Origin: Candidatus Nitrosacidococcus tergens
Lineage (GTDB): Bacteria; Pseudomonadota; Gammaproteobacteria; Nitrosococcales; Nitrosococcaceae
Direction: 5' to 3'
NCBI RefSeq assembly: GCF_902810445.1
Contig: NZ_LR778175.1
Span: 186,001-250,000 of the forward strand
DNA: 64,000 bases
In this document: in pieces, positions 8,161 to 16,949 of the stretch
Layout of the letters: each line of letters begins with the position of its first letter
Position numbering within the stretch: the stretch's first letter is position 1
The notes under the pieces: generated by a model
Seen by the model: the letters and a program-made list of their open reading frames with translations, nothing else
Databases searched by the model: none
What the model was told of the DNA's origin: nothing
Made by a program: the position numbers and the translations under genes

Positions 8161-8961
8161 ATGATTCGAATAGCAATTACAGGTGCAGCTGGGCGTATGG
8201 GACGTTCACTAGTTCAAGCAGGTTACCAAGATAAAAGGATTGCAATTAGTGCTGCTAGCGAACATCCCGATAGCCCCTTTATTGGTGAGGATGTTGGAGT
8301 ATTAGCTGGTGTAGGTGTACTGCAAGTATCAATTATCACTCATTTAACTGAGAAAAAAGAAGATTTTGATCTAATCATTGATTTTACTCGTCCAGAAGTA
8401 TCGCTAGCACATATTAAGGTATGCGAGGAAAATGCTAAACCTATAGTTATAGGTACTACTGGATTTACTTCAGATCAATGTCAAGAGCTTATTAAAGCAT
8501 CTCATCGTATTCCCATCGTTTTTGCACCTAATATGAGTGTAGGGATTAATCTATGTTTAAAATTATTAGAAATAACCTCGCATGTCTTGGGAAAAGAAGC
8601 AGATATTGAAATTATAGAGGCTCATCACCGACATAAATCGGATTCCCCTTCAGGAACTGCACTTCGCATGGGGGAAGTTATTGCTCAAGAACTTAATCTG
8701 GATTTAAATTCATGTATAGTATCGGGTCAGCGTAAATCTAGAGATAAAGAATCAAAAACAATAGGGTTCTCTTCCCTTCGAATAGGTGATACTCCAGGGG
8801 AGCATACCGTTGTATTTGCAATGGAAGGAGAGCGGATAGAAGTTAGCCATAAAGCACTTAATCGAATGATTTTCGCTTATGGAGCAATAAGAGCAGCTCA
8901 CTGGATAGTAGATAAATCTCCAGGTTTATATAATATGCAGGATGTGCTTGATTTTTCATAA
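8161..8961 (+). CDS. dapB: 4-hydroxy-tetrahydrodipicolinate reductase
   Basis: A 266-residue enzyme of the lysine/diaminopimelate pathway, reducing the DapA product with NAD(P)H. GAAGRMG (8-14) is the nucleotide-binding loop, GTTGF is at 98-102, and EAHHRHKSDSPSGTAL (154-168) supplies the catalytic His155/His156 and Lys159. It follows dnaJ by 22 bp, as in Pseudomonas, where carA comes next. Here more than 15 kb of other genes separates it from carA. Confidence 0.98.
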   Translation: MIRIAITGAAGRMGRSLVQAGYQDKRIAISAASEHPDSPFIGEDVGVLAGVGVLQVSIITHLTEKKEDFDLIIDFTRPEVSLAHIKVCEENAKPIVIGTTGFTSDQCQELIKASHRIPIVFAPNMSVGINLCLKLLEITSHVLGKEADIEIIEAHHRHKSDSPSGTALRMGEVIAQELNLDLNSCIVSGQRKSRDKESKTIGFSSLRIGDTPGEHTVVFAMEGERIEVSHKALNRMIFAYGAIRAAHWIVDKSPGLYNMQDVLDFS

Positions 8962-9052
8962 TTTTTTCTTCCTCTGTTAGAGGGACTACCTGTACGTAAG
9001 GATAAGAATATCTTAGGTTATAATTAAGGTTTATTATTTTTTTGGCAATTTT

Positions 9053-9085
9053 TTAAGGGTGTGGGGTAGGCAACTACCCACTTAA
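9053..9085. promoter_or_regulatory. Imperfect inverted repeat / leader hairpin before tkt
   Basis: The arm TTAAG..TGGGGTAG (9053-9069) faces CTACCCACTTAA (9074-9085) across a GCAA tetraloop. The inner stem is 7-8 bp with one bulged G and the outer stem is 5 bp. It ends 32 bp before the tkt start. No T-run follows, so it looks like an operator or mRNA leader structure rather than a terminator. A TATAAT at 9019-9024 could be the -10 of the tkt promoter, although no good -35 is seen. Confidence 0.4.
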
Positions 9086-9117
9086 GTAAAATTAATTATA
9101 CAATTTAGGGGGTAACA

Positions 9118-11115
9118 ATGCCTTCTCGCAGAGAGCTAGCCAATGCTATTCGTGCGTTGAGCATGGATGCAGTGCAAAAAGCAAAATCTGGTCACCCAGG
9201 AGCACCTATGGGGATGGCAGATATTGCTGAAGTGTTATGGAATGATTTTCTCCACCATAATCCTAATAATCCTCATTGGGCTAACCGTGACCGTTTTGTT
9301 CTTTCTAATGGTCATGGATCTATGCTGCTTTATTCCTTACTCCACTTAACAGGCTATAAAGTTACTTTAGATGATCTCAAACAATTCCGTCAACTTCATT
9401 CGAAAACACCAGGTCACCCAGAATATGGGCATACACCAGGCGTTGAAACAACAACTGGTCCCTTAGGTCAAGGTATTAGTAATGCGGTGGGAATGGCTCT
9501 CGCTGAGAAAATACTTGCAGCTCACTTTAATCGCGATGGTCATGAGATTGTTAATCATCATACTTATGTTTTCCTAGGTGATGGGTGCATGATGGAGGGT
9601 ATTTCTCATGAATCATGCTCTTTAGCTGGGACATTTGAGTTAGGGAAGCTTATTGCTTTTTATGATGATAATGGTATCTCTATCGATGGTCATGTAAAAG
9701 GATGGTTTACAGATGACACTCCAAAACGTTTTGAAGCTTACGGTTGGCATGTGATTCGTGGTGTAGATGGTCATAATTCAGAATCCATCCGCCAAGCCAC
9801 CCTAGAGGCACAATCAGTTACAAATAAACCTACTTTAATTTGCTGCAAAACTATTATTGGTTTTGGCTCTCCTCATTTAGCAGGTACTCACGATTGTCAT
9901 GGATCACCTTTAGGAGATGCTGAAATTGCTGCTACTCGAGAGAAACTAGGATGGCATTATCCACCTTTTGAAATTCCAAGTGAAATTTACGATAATTGGA
10001 ATGCTATAGAAAAAGGAACTGCCGCTGAAAAAGCTTGGAATGAAAAATTTTCAGCTTATAAATCATCCTATCCAGATCTTGCTGCAGAGTTTGAACGCCG
10101 ATTAGCAAAAAAACTCCCAGAAAATTGGGAGGAAAAAGTGATGGAAACTATTTTTGCTGCCGATACTAAAGCAGAGAAAGTGGCCACTCGTAAGGCTTCT
10201 CAAAATGCTATTGAAGCTTATGCTCATATTTTACCTGAACTTCTTGGTGGATCTGCAGATTTAACAGGATCTAATTTAACCAACTGGTCTGGCTCTAAGG
10301 AAATAACTAGAAGTGACGATACGGGCAATTATATCCACTACGGAGTACGAGAGTTTGGGATGTCTACCATTATCAATGGAATCTCTGTTCATGGTGGTTT
10401 TATCCCTTATGGTGGTACTTTTTTAATGTTCTCTGATTATGCTCGTAATGGAATACGGGTCGCTGCACTTATGCGTGCACAAAGCATTTTTGTTTACACC
10501 CATGATTCTATTGGTTTAGGAGAAGATGGTCCAACCCATCAAGCAGTAGAGCAAGCAGCTACTTTACGGTATATTCCTCATATGTCCGTATGGCGCCCAT
10601 GTGATACAGTAGAAACTCTAGTAGCATGGAAAACAGCTATTGAGCATACTAATGGTCCTACTGCCTTATTACTAAGTCGCCAAGGATTACCATGCCAGAA
10701 AAGAACTCCTGAGCAAATAAAGAGTATTTCGCGTGGAGGATATATTCTTCGTGATTGTGAGGGTACTCCAAATTTAATTATTATTGCTACAGGCTCTGAA
10801 GTAGAATTAGCAGAGAAAGCATTTGAATCTCTCTCTAATAGTGGAATTAAAACAAGAGTAGTTTCTATGCCCTCTACAGATGCTTTTGATAATCAGGATG
10901 AATCCTACCGAGAATCTGTATTACCCACTAAGGTGAAGGCTCGAATTGCAGTAGAAGCTGGAATTCCAGATTATTGGCGAAAATATGTAGGGCTAGAGGG
11001 TAAAGTACTTGGAGTAGATACTTTTGGAGAATCAGCACCTGCTGAACAGGTATACAAATACTTCGGATTGACTGTAGAGAATCTAATTACAGTTGCAAAA
11101 AGTTTAGTTTCATAG
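9118..11115 (+). CDS. tkt: Transketolase
   Basis: A 665-residue thiamine-diphosphate enzyme that moves two-carbon units in the pentose phosphate and Calvin cycles. His26 (SGHPGAPMG), His66 (SNGHGSMLLY) and His100 (PGHPEYG) are active-site residues. LGDGCMMEGISHE (153-165) starts the ThDP/Mg motif, with FYDDNGISIDG completing it. GEDGPTHQAVEQ lies in the pyrimidine domain. Full length. Shine-Dalgarno GGGGG lies about 6 bp before the ATG. It heads the block tkt-gap-pgk-pyk-fba, which supplies most triose-level steps of glycolysis, gluconeogenesis or the Calvin cycle. The gene is chosen by family; an isozyme elsewhere is possible. Confidence 0.98.
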   Translation: MPSRRELANAIRALSMDAVQKAKSGHPGAPMGMADIAEVLWNDFLHHNPNNPHWANRDRFVLSNGHGSMLLYSLLHLTGYKVTLDDLKQFRQLHSKTPGHPEYGHTPGVETTTGPLGQGISNAVGMALAEKILAAHFNRDGHEIVNHHTYVFLGDGCMMEGISHESCSLAGTFELGKLIAFYDDNGISIDGHVKGWFTDDTPKRFEAYGWHVIRGVDGHNSESIRQATLEAQSVTNKPTLICCKTIIGFGSPHLAGTHDCHGSPLGDAEIAATREKLGWHYPPFEIPSEIYDNWNAIEKGTAAEKAWNEKFSAYKSSYPDLAAEFERRLAKKLPENWEEKVMETIFAADTKAEKVATRKASQNAIEAYAHILPELLGGSADLTGSNLTNWSGSKEITRSDDTGNYIHYGVREFGMSTIINGISVHGGFIPYGGTFLMFSDYARNGIRVAALMRAQSIFVYTHDSIGLGEDGPTHQAVEQAATLRYIPHMSVWRPCDTVETLVAWKTAIEHTNGPTALLLSRQGLPCQKRTPEQIKSISRGGYILRDCEGTPNLIIIATGSEVELAEKAFESLSNSGIKTRVVSMPSTDAFDNQDESYRESVLPTKVKARIAVEAGIPDYWRKYVGLEGKVLGVDTFGESAPAEQVYKYFGLTVENLITVAKSLVS

Positions 11116-11190
11116 TTAAAATCCGCATCTTTCATAAATTAGTGTTTGCGGTATTTTGGGTAGTTTTATTAAAAGAATACGGAGAAAATC

Positions 11191-12204
11191 ATGACAATAA
11201 AAGTCGCAATTAACGGTTACGGTCGCATTGGCCGCAATGTTTTGCGTGCTTTGTACGAACATCATCGTACTGGCGAAATTCAAATAGTAGCAATTAATGA
11301 TCTGGGCGATACTAAAACAAACGCTCATTTGACTAAATATGATACAGTTCATGGTAAATTTCCTGGGAAGGTATCTGCTGAGGATGATCATTTACTAGTC
11401 AATGGAGACAAAATTAAGGTTATTGCCGAGAGGGATCCTTCTAAGCTACCTTGGGGAGAGTTAGGCATAGATGTAGTCCACGAATGTACTGGGCTATTTA
11501 CTTCAAAAGAGAGAGCAACGGCCCATATTAAAGCAGGCGCTAAAAAAGTAATTATTTCCGCTCCTGGTGGTAAAGATGTAGATGCTACTATTGTCTATGG
11601 AGTTAATCATCATACTCTAAAAGCATCTGATACTATTATTTCCAATGCATCGTGTACTACTAACAGTTTAGCTCCCTTAGTAAAAGTACTCCAGGATGGT
11701 ATCGGAATTCATCATGGATTAATGACGACTATTCACTCTTATACTAACGATCAGGTATTAACTGATGTATATCATACTGATCTTCATCGGGCACGAGCTG
11801 CTACCCATTCAATGATTCCCACAAAAACAGGAGCAGCTGCAGCAGTGGGGCTCGTACTACCAGAATTAAATGGCAAATTAGATGGGTTTGCTATACGGGT
11901 ACCCACTATTAATGTTTCTTTAGTTGATCTTGTCTTTGTTGCTTGCCGTGATACGACTAAAGCTGAAATTGATGGGATGATGCGTGAAGCAGCTGAAGGT
12001 AGCTTGAAAGGTGTATTAGGCTATAATGATATACCTTTAGTCTCTGTAGATTTTAATCACGATCCTTGCTCTTCAACTTATGAATCAATGCTGACTAAAG
12101 TAATGCAAGGCAATCTAGTAAAAGTACTTGCTTGGTATGATAATGAGTGGGGCTTTTCCAATCGCATGCTGGACACCACTGTTGCATTAATGAACGCTAA
12201 GTAA
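11191..12204 (+). CDS. gap: Glyceraldehyde-3-phosphate dehydrogenase, type I
   Basis: A 337-residue NAD(P)-dependent enzyme interconverting glyceraldehyde-3-phosphate and 1,3-bisphosphoglycerate. NGYGRIGRNVLRA (8-20) is the Rossmann loop, SNASCTTNSLAPL holds catalytic Cys155, and His182 follows in TIHSYTNDQ. WYDNEWGFSNRM lies near the C-terminus. Shine-Dalgarno ACGGAG lies about 7 bp before the ATG. It follows tkt by 75 bp and is separated from pgk by a strong hairpin. Cofactor preference cannot be settled by eye; Asp37 in INDLGD at the adenosine site suits NAD. Confidence 0.97.
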   Translation: MTIKVAINGYGRIGRNVLRALYEHHRTGEIQIVAINDLGDTKTNAHLTKYDTVHGKFPGKVSAEDDHLLVNGDKIKVIAERDPSKLPWGELGIDVVHECTGLFTSKERATAHIKAGAKKVIISAPGGKDVDATIVYGVNHHTLKASDTIISNASCTTNSLAPLVKVLQDGIGIHHGLMTTIHSYTNDQVLTDVYHTDLHRARAATHSMIPTKTGAAAAVGLVLPELNGKLDGFAIRVPTINVSLVDLVFVACRDTTKAEIDGMMREAAEGSLKGVLGYNDIPLVSVDFNHDPCSSTYESMLTKVMQGNLVKVLAWYDNEWGFSNRMLDTTVALMNAK

Positions 12205-12219
12205 TTAATAAAAATAATT

Positions 12220-12252
12220 AGGGATTAAAGAATAATATTTGCTTTAATCCCT
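12220..12252 (+). terminator. Perfect 11-bp stem-loop between gap and pgk
   Basis: AGGGATTAAAG (12220-12230) and CTTTAATCCCT (12242-12252) are exact reverse complements around an 11-nt loop. The stem starts 15 bp after the gap stop. The next bases are TATGC, not a T-run, so full rho-independent termination is doubtful. Partial attenuation, or mRNA processing and stability between gap and pgk, is more likely. The pgk Shine-Dalgarno begins about 6 bp after the stem. Confidence 0.6.
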
Positions 12253-12274
12253 TATGCTTAGGAGAATAAGTTCC

Positions 12275-13456
12275 GTGCCAATATTGAAAATGATGGATGT
12301 AGACTTAACTGGAAAACGAGTTCTAATTCGTGAAGATCTTAATGTACCATTAAAGGACGGTAAGATTACTGACGATACTCGCATTCGAGCCTCTTTGCCA
12401 ACCATACAGCAGGCAATTAAGTCAGGGGCTAAAGTCATACTTATGTCTCATTTAGGACGTCCATCAGAAGGGGTATTCGATGCGGCATTTTCTCTAGCTT
12501 CTGTAGCAAAGCATCTAACCCAGTTATTGGGTCAAGAAATACTTTTAGTTAAAGATTGGTTAAATGGTATTTCCTTAAGTAAAGGGCAGGCTGTACTTTG
12601 TGAGAATGTCCGGTTTAACCAAGGTGAGAAGAAATGTGATGAGGGTTTGTCTAAAAAAATGGCGAATCTTTGTGATATTTATGTAATGGATGCTTTTGGT
12701 AGTGCTCATCGTGCTCAAGCCTCTACCTATGGTGTAGCAAAATATGCTCCTATTGCCTGTGCTGGTCCTCTTCTTGCTAAAGAGTTAGAAGCACTAGGAA
12801 AAGCATTAGATAATCCTACAAAACCTATGGTAGCTATTGTGGGTGGATCTAAAGTATCTACGAAACTTACAGTACTTGAATCTCTATCAAAAATAGTTGA
12901 TCAGCTAATAGTCGGTGGAGGAATTGCAAATACTTTTATCGCTGCCGAAGGGTATAATATTGGTAAATCGCTCTATGAAGCAGATTTAGTAGAAACAGCT
13001 GCTCAATTAGCACGCGAGGCTAAAGCAAGGGGAAGTAATATTCCTGTACCAGTGGATATAGTTTGTGGTAAAGAATTTTCAGAAAGTACACCTGCTAGCC
13101 TTAAATTAGTTAGTGAAGTTACTAATGATGATATGATTTTTGATATTGGACCAAAAACTTCCAAACAGTTTGCGGATATATTAAAAACTGCAGGAACTAT
13201 CATTTGGAATGGTCCAGTTGGTGTATTTGAATTTGATCAGTTTGGAGAGGGAACGAAAGAACTGTCTTTAGCTATTGCAGAAAGTTCTGCTTTTTCCATT
13301 GCCGGAGGAGGGGATACCTTAGCTGCAATTAGTAAATATGGAATTAGTAATAGAGTTTCTTACATTTCAACTGGTGGAGGAGCATTCCTAGAGTTTTTAG
13401 AAGGAAAGAAACTACCTATTATTAGTATTCTTGAAGAACGGGCAAAAAATAGCTAG
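12275..13456 (+). CDS. pgk: Phosphoglycerate kinase
   Basis: A 393-residue enzyme transferring phosphate between 1,3-bisphosphoglycerate and ADP. DVDLTGKRVLIREDLNVP opens the N-domain, SHLGRPSEG follows, and GGGDTLAAISKYG with STGGGAFLEFLEGK form the C-terminal nucleotide site. I chose GTG at 12275 because AGGAG lies 10 bp upstream and the product begins MPILKMMDVDLTGKR, close to family N-termini. The in-frame ATG at 12254 would place the Shine-Dalgarno inside the coding region and sits directly against the hairpin. ATG at 12290 or 12293 is a further alternative. Confidence 0.95.
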   Translation: MPILKMMDVDLTGKRVLIREDLNVPLKDGKITDDTRIRASLPTIQQAIKSGAKVILMSHLGRPSEGVFDAAFSLASVAKHLTQLLGQEILLVKDWLNGISLSKGQAVLCENVRFNQGEKKCDEGLSKKMANLCDIYVMDAFGSAHRAQASTYGVAKYAPIACAGPLLAKELEALGKALDNPTKPMVAIVGGSKVSTKLTVLESLSKIVDQLIVGGGIANTFIAAEGYNIGKSLYEADLVETAAQLAREAKARGSNIPVPVDIVCGKEFSESTPASLKLVSEVTNDDMIFDIGPKTSKQFADILKTAGTIIWNGPVGVFEFDQFGEGTKELSLAIAESSAFSIAGGGDTLAAISKYGISNRVSYISTGGGAFLEFLEGKKLPIISILEERAKNS

Positions 13457-13513
13457 ATTTAGCAATATTTATAAACAAATTTTAAGGTTTTAATTTGGTA
13501 ATAGCTATTTGCT

Positions 13514-14983
13514 ATGTTAATGAGACGTACTAAAATCGTCGCAACCTTAGGACCTGCTACAGACGATCCTAAAATTCTTGATCAACTGATCGAAGCAGGT
13601 GTTAATATAGTTCGCCTAAATTTCTCCCATGGAAATTATGAACTTCATCGAAAAAGAGCAGAGATTATAAAAATACGTGCCCAAGCTCATGGAAAGCATG
13701 TTGGTATTTTAGTAGATTTACAAGGACCAAAAATTAGAATTTCTAAGTTTAAAGAAGGAAAAATATACTTAGAAGATAACGCTCGTTTCACTTTAGATGT
13801 GAATTTACCAGAAAATGAGGGTGATGAAACTCAAGTTGGTGTTGATTATAAAGCATTAGCAGATGATGTAAGTTCAGGCGATACTTTATTGCTTGACGAT
13901 GGTCGCATTACTCTATGGGTAGAGGAAGTTTCTGGGTCTAAAATTAATTGTCGTGTTGTGATTGGCGGTTACTTATTAAATAATAAAGGAATTAATCGCC
14001 AAGGAGGAGGGCTTTCAGCTAAAGCACTTACCGATAAAGATCGGAGAGACATCCAGCATGCTGCTGATCTTCAAGCAGATTATTTAGCTATATCTTTTCC
14101 TCGAAGTGCCACTGATGTTCATGAGGCAAGAGAGCTATTTCAAGCTGCAGGAGGCAAAGGAGGCGTTGTCGCTAAAATTGAGCGAGCTGAAGCTTTAGAA
14201 CAGTTAGAAGAAATTATCCATGCTTCTGCTGCAGTCATGGTTGCTCGAGGAGATCTTGGAGTTGAGATTGGCGATGCAGCACTGCCTCCTGTGCAAAAAA
14301 ATATTATCCACTTAGCAAGAGAATTAAATCGGGTTGTTATCACAGCTACCCAGATGATGGAATCTATGATTACAAACCCTATTCCAACTCGTGCTGAGGT
14401 ATCAGATGTAGCCAATGCAGTTTTAGATGGAACGGATGCCGTTATGCTCTCAGCAGAAACTGCATCTGGGAGTTACCCAGTAAAAGCAGTAGCTGCTATG
14501 GATAGAATTTGTCGTGAAACAGAAAAACAAAGGCAGATTACTGCGTCAAATCATCGAATAAATACTCGGTTTCGTAAAGTAGATGAAGGGATCGCTATGG
14601 CTGCAATGTATCTAGCTAACCATTTTGACGTGAAAGCTATTGCAGCTTTAACTGAATCTGGAGCTACTCCCTTATGGATGTCTAGAATCAGCTCTGGTAT
14701 ACCTATCTACGCTTTATCACCCCATGCTGAAACTCGCAGAAGAGTAACCCTTTATCGTGGTGTTTATCCTATAAGCTTTTACCCAAGTCCCATAGGGTGT
14801 GGTGCAGTTAATTGTGCTGCTACTGATAGTGAAGCAATTAACGAATTGCAACGAAGAGGCGCTGTGCACGAAGGGGATTGGGTAATTATTACTCAAGGGG
14901 ATCTGGCTGGAGTACAGGGGAGTACCAATACTATGCGTGTTATTCGAGTGGGAGATGAACCAGCTTTTATACCAACTACATAA
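13514..14983 (+). CDS. pyk: Pyruvate kinase
   Basis: A 489-residue glycolytic enzyme converting phosphoenolpyruvate and ADP to pyruvate and ATP. RRTKIVATLGPAT starts the barrel, NFSHG follows, MVARGDLGVEIG and ITATQMMESMITNPIPTRAE mark the active site, and TDAVMLSAETASG closes it. The start is either ATG at 13514 or ATG at 13520 (MRRTKIV); no strong Shine-Dalgarno decides. It lies 57 bp after pgk and 90 bp before fba, within the same strand block. Presence of pyk between pgk and fba suggests central carbon use in both directions. Confidence 0.97.
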   Translation: MLMRRTKIVATLGPATDDPKILDQLIEAGVNIVRLNFSHGNYELHRKRAEIIKIRAQAHGKHVGILVDLQGPKIRISKFKEGKIYLEDNARFTLDVNLPENEGDETQVGVDYKALADDVSSGDTLLLDDGRITLWVEEVSGSKINCRVVIGGYLLNNKGINRQGGGLSAKALTDKDRRDIQHAADLQADYLAISFPRSATDVHEARELFQAAGGKGGVVAKIERAEALEQLEEIIHASAAVMVARGDLGVEIGDAALPPVQKNIIHLARELNRVVITATQMMESMITNPIPTRAEVSDVANAVLDGTDAVMLSAETASGSYPVKAVAAMDRICRETEKQRQITASNHRINTRFRKVDEGIAMAAMYLANHFDVKAIAALTESGATPLWMSRISSGIPIYALSPHAETRRRVTLYRGVYPISFYPSPIGCGAVNCAATDSEAINELQRRGAVHEGDWVIITQGDLAGVQGSTNTMRVIRVGDEPAFIPTT

Positions 14984-15024
14984 ACAGAAAAAAATAATCA
15001 AATTAACAATTTATTGATAAACCT

Positions 15025-15047
15025 GCCTTCTAAAAGTATTAGGAGGC
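15025..15047 (+). terminator. Hairpin between pyk and fba
   Basis: GCCTTCTAA (15025-15033) and TTAGGAGGC (15039-15047) form a 9-bp stem with one G-U pair and a 5-nt loop, followed by CTTTAATAATT. It may be a weak terminator or attenuator before fba, 27 bp before the fba start. Confidence 0.5.
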
Positions 15048-15073
15048 CTTTAATAATTACAAGAGGGTAAATA

Positions 15074-16138
15074 ATGGCTTTAATAACATTACGTCAATTA
15101 TTAGATTATGCTGCTGAGCATAATTTTGGTGTCCCTGCATTTAATGTAAATAATATGGAACAGGTCCATGCAATTATGCAAGCAGCTGAAGCTGTTGATA
15201 GCCCTGTGATTATGCAAGCCTCTGCAGGTGCTAGATCTTATGCAGGCGAACCCTTCTTGCGTCATCTCATTGAAGCAGCAGTAGAGCAATATCCTTATAT
15301 TCCTATCTGTATGCATCAAGACCATGGATCAGAGCCTGCCGTTTGTATACGTTCTATCCAATCTGATTTCACTTCTGTAATGATGGACGGTTCTTTAATG
15401 GCAGATATGAAAACTCCGTCTAGTTATGAATATAACGTAAATGTCACTCGGCAAGTATCCGAAATATCTCATAGTTGCGGTGTTTCTGTGGAAGGGGAAT
15501 TAGGCTGCTTAGGTTCTTTAGAAACAGGTATGGCAGGGGAAGAAGATGGATCAGGAGCCGAAGGTAAGCTACATCATAGCCAATTATTAACCGATCCAGA
15601 AGAAGCGGCAGATTTTGTTAAAAACACTAAAGTAGATGCTCTTGCTATTGCTATTGGCACAAGTCATGGAGCCTATAAATTCACTAAGCCACCTACTGGA
15701 GAGACTTTAGCAATTGGTCGAGTCAAAGAAATTCATGCGCGCATTCCTGATACTCACTTGGTGATGCACGGCTCTAGTTCCGTGCCTCAAGATTGGCTTA
15801 AAATTGTTCATGAGTTTGGTGGAGATATTGGTGAAACTTATGGTGTACCTGTGGAAGAAATTCAAGAAGGAATTCGCCATGGGGTACGTAAAGTTAATAT
15901 TGACACGGATTTACGTTTAGCTGTTACTGGAGCAATTCGTAAACATCTTGCCCAAAATCCAAAGAATTTTGATCCTAGAAAATATCTTAAAGTCACCACA
16001 ATTGCAATGAAAGATATTTGCCAAGCTCGATATGAAGCATTTGGATCAGCAGGTCATGCATCGAAGATCAAGCCTATTTCCCTTGAAGAGATGACTAAAC
16101 GCTATGTAAGCGGTAGCTTAGATCCTCGAGTCAACTAA
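15074..16138 (+). CDS. fba: Fructose-bisphosphate aldolase, class II
   Basis: A 354-residue zinc-dependent aldolase of the CbbA-like subgroup that joins dihydroxyacetone phosphate with glyceraldehyde-3-phosphate (or erythrose-4-phosphate). CMHQDHGSEPA gives His81, catalytic Asp83 and zinc-ligand His84. AIAIGTSHGAYKF and LVMHGSSSVP are further active-site segments, and VRKVNIDTDLRLA is conserved. The length agrees with the autotroph-type enzyme (about 345-355) rather than other class II subgroups. Shine-Dalgarno GAGGG precedes the ATG by 7 bp. It closes the tkt-gap-pgk-pyk-fba block. Confidence 0.97.
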   Translation: MALITLRQLLDYAAEHNFGVPAFNVNNMEQVHAIMQAAEAVDSPVIMQASAGARSYAGEPFLRHLIEAAVEQYPYIPICMHQDHGSEPAVCIRSIQSDFTSVMMDGSLMADMKTPSSYEYNVNVTRQVSEISHSCGVSVEGELGCLGSLETGMAGEEDGSGAEGKLHHSQLLTDPEEAADFVKNTKVDALAIAIGTSHGAYKFTKPPTGETLAIGRVKEIHARIPDTHLVMHGSSSVPQDWLKIVHEFGGDIGETYGVPVEEIQEGIRHGVRKVNIDTDLRLAVTGAIRKHLAQNPKNFDPRKYLKVTTIAMKDICQARYEAFGSAGHASKIKPISLEEMTKRYVSGSLDPRVN

Positions 16139-16185
16139 AAAAAATAATAAAATTTATTTAGCCTCTTTATTAGCTCTAATCTTAA

Positions 16186-16219
16186 GATAGCGGAAGGATT
16201 TATCTTCCTTCTTGCTATC
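16186..16219 (+). terminator. Imperfect stem-loop after fba
   Basis: GATAGC (16186-16191) pairs with GCTATC (16214-16219), and inside it GAAGGA pairs with TCCTTC. The two stems are separated by a small G/TT internal loop. It starts 47 bp after the fba stop. The bases after it (TAATTTG) are only weakly T-rich. It is a likely end for the glycolytic transcript. Confidence 0.5.
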
Positions 16220-16254
16220 TAATTTGTCTAAGTACACCACAGTTTCCCATCTGT

Positions 16255-16926
16255 ATGAATTGTCCTAAGTGTAATACGCTTATAAATAATAAACAGAGTC
16301 TTTGCTTAAATTGCGGTACTTTATATGATACACAAGCTCAAAAAAAAGAAGAGGTTAAACTACATTCTTTAGTTACAGAGGCAGGGTGGAGTCAAAAACA
16401 TTATCCGTGGCGGCGGTATTTTGCTAGAAATATCGATTTAATCTTCATTAGTATTTTATTAGGCTACTTTTTTAAAGATTTTAAGTTAGATAGCTATAAT
16501 AGTGAGGATATTTCTCTAATTTTATTCTACACCCTTATTGGTACCCTATTACTTCTCATAATGTATGAAGCTTTATTTCTAAATAAAGTAGGTACTACCC
16601 CAGGAAAATGGCTATTTGGAATTAAAACTCACTATTCAAGTGGTAAAAATATTTCTTTTTTAGCAGGAGTAAAGTGTTCTTTACTCGCTAATATTATGGG
16701 ATCGGGGCTTTATATTTTTAGCTAATTCCATTACTACATTCAACTCAAAAAAACCAATATTACTCCATGGGATAAGGCTACCAGTGCTATTATTCAATAC
16801 CAATGGAGTTTATAGCGAGCAATTATTGCTTATTCATTATTTATTTTAATTAATATTGCAGTTATGTTTACTTTATTAATCTATATAAATAAACTTTTGA
16901 GCGAGCTAGGATTATCTCCACTTTAG
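16255..16926 (+). pseudogene. Zinc-ribbon/RDD membrane protein, broken by two nonsense codons
   Basis: From ATG at 16255 the frame runs 223 codons to TAG at 16924, interrupted only by TAA at codon 157 (16723) and TAG at codon 187 (16813). The N-terminus is a zinc ribbon, CPKC and CLNC at residues 3-20. The RDD part begins YPWRRYFARNIDLIF (50-64) with a membrane helix, continues with a second helix and GTTPGKWLFGIKT (about 113-125), and after the first stop still reads TPWDKATSAII, the typical end of an RDD domain. There are no frameshifts. As written, a 156-residue truncated product could still be made. RDD proteins are poorly understood membrane proteins, some of them proposed transporters. 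The gene is a tandem paralogue of the next one. Confidence 0.75.
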
Positions 16927-16949
16927 GCTATATTGCTTTTTTAAAGATC

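Noticed and set aside
8971..8983. CCTCT-GTT-AGAGG hairpin after dapB as a terminator
   Set aside because: The stem is only 5 bp and no T-run follows it on the plus strand, so it was not listed as a terminator.
9003..9015. TAAGA-ATA-TCTTA small palindrome before tkt
   Set aside because: Five-bp arms in AT-rich DNA occur often by chance; nothing else supports a site here.
11116..11391. 91-codon minus-strand ORF opposite the 5' end of gap
   Set aside because: It is antisense to the well-conserved gap gene, has no recognisable family and no Shine-Dalgarno; treated as a shadow.
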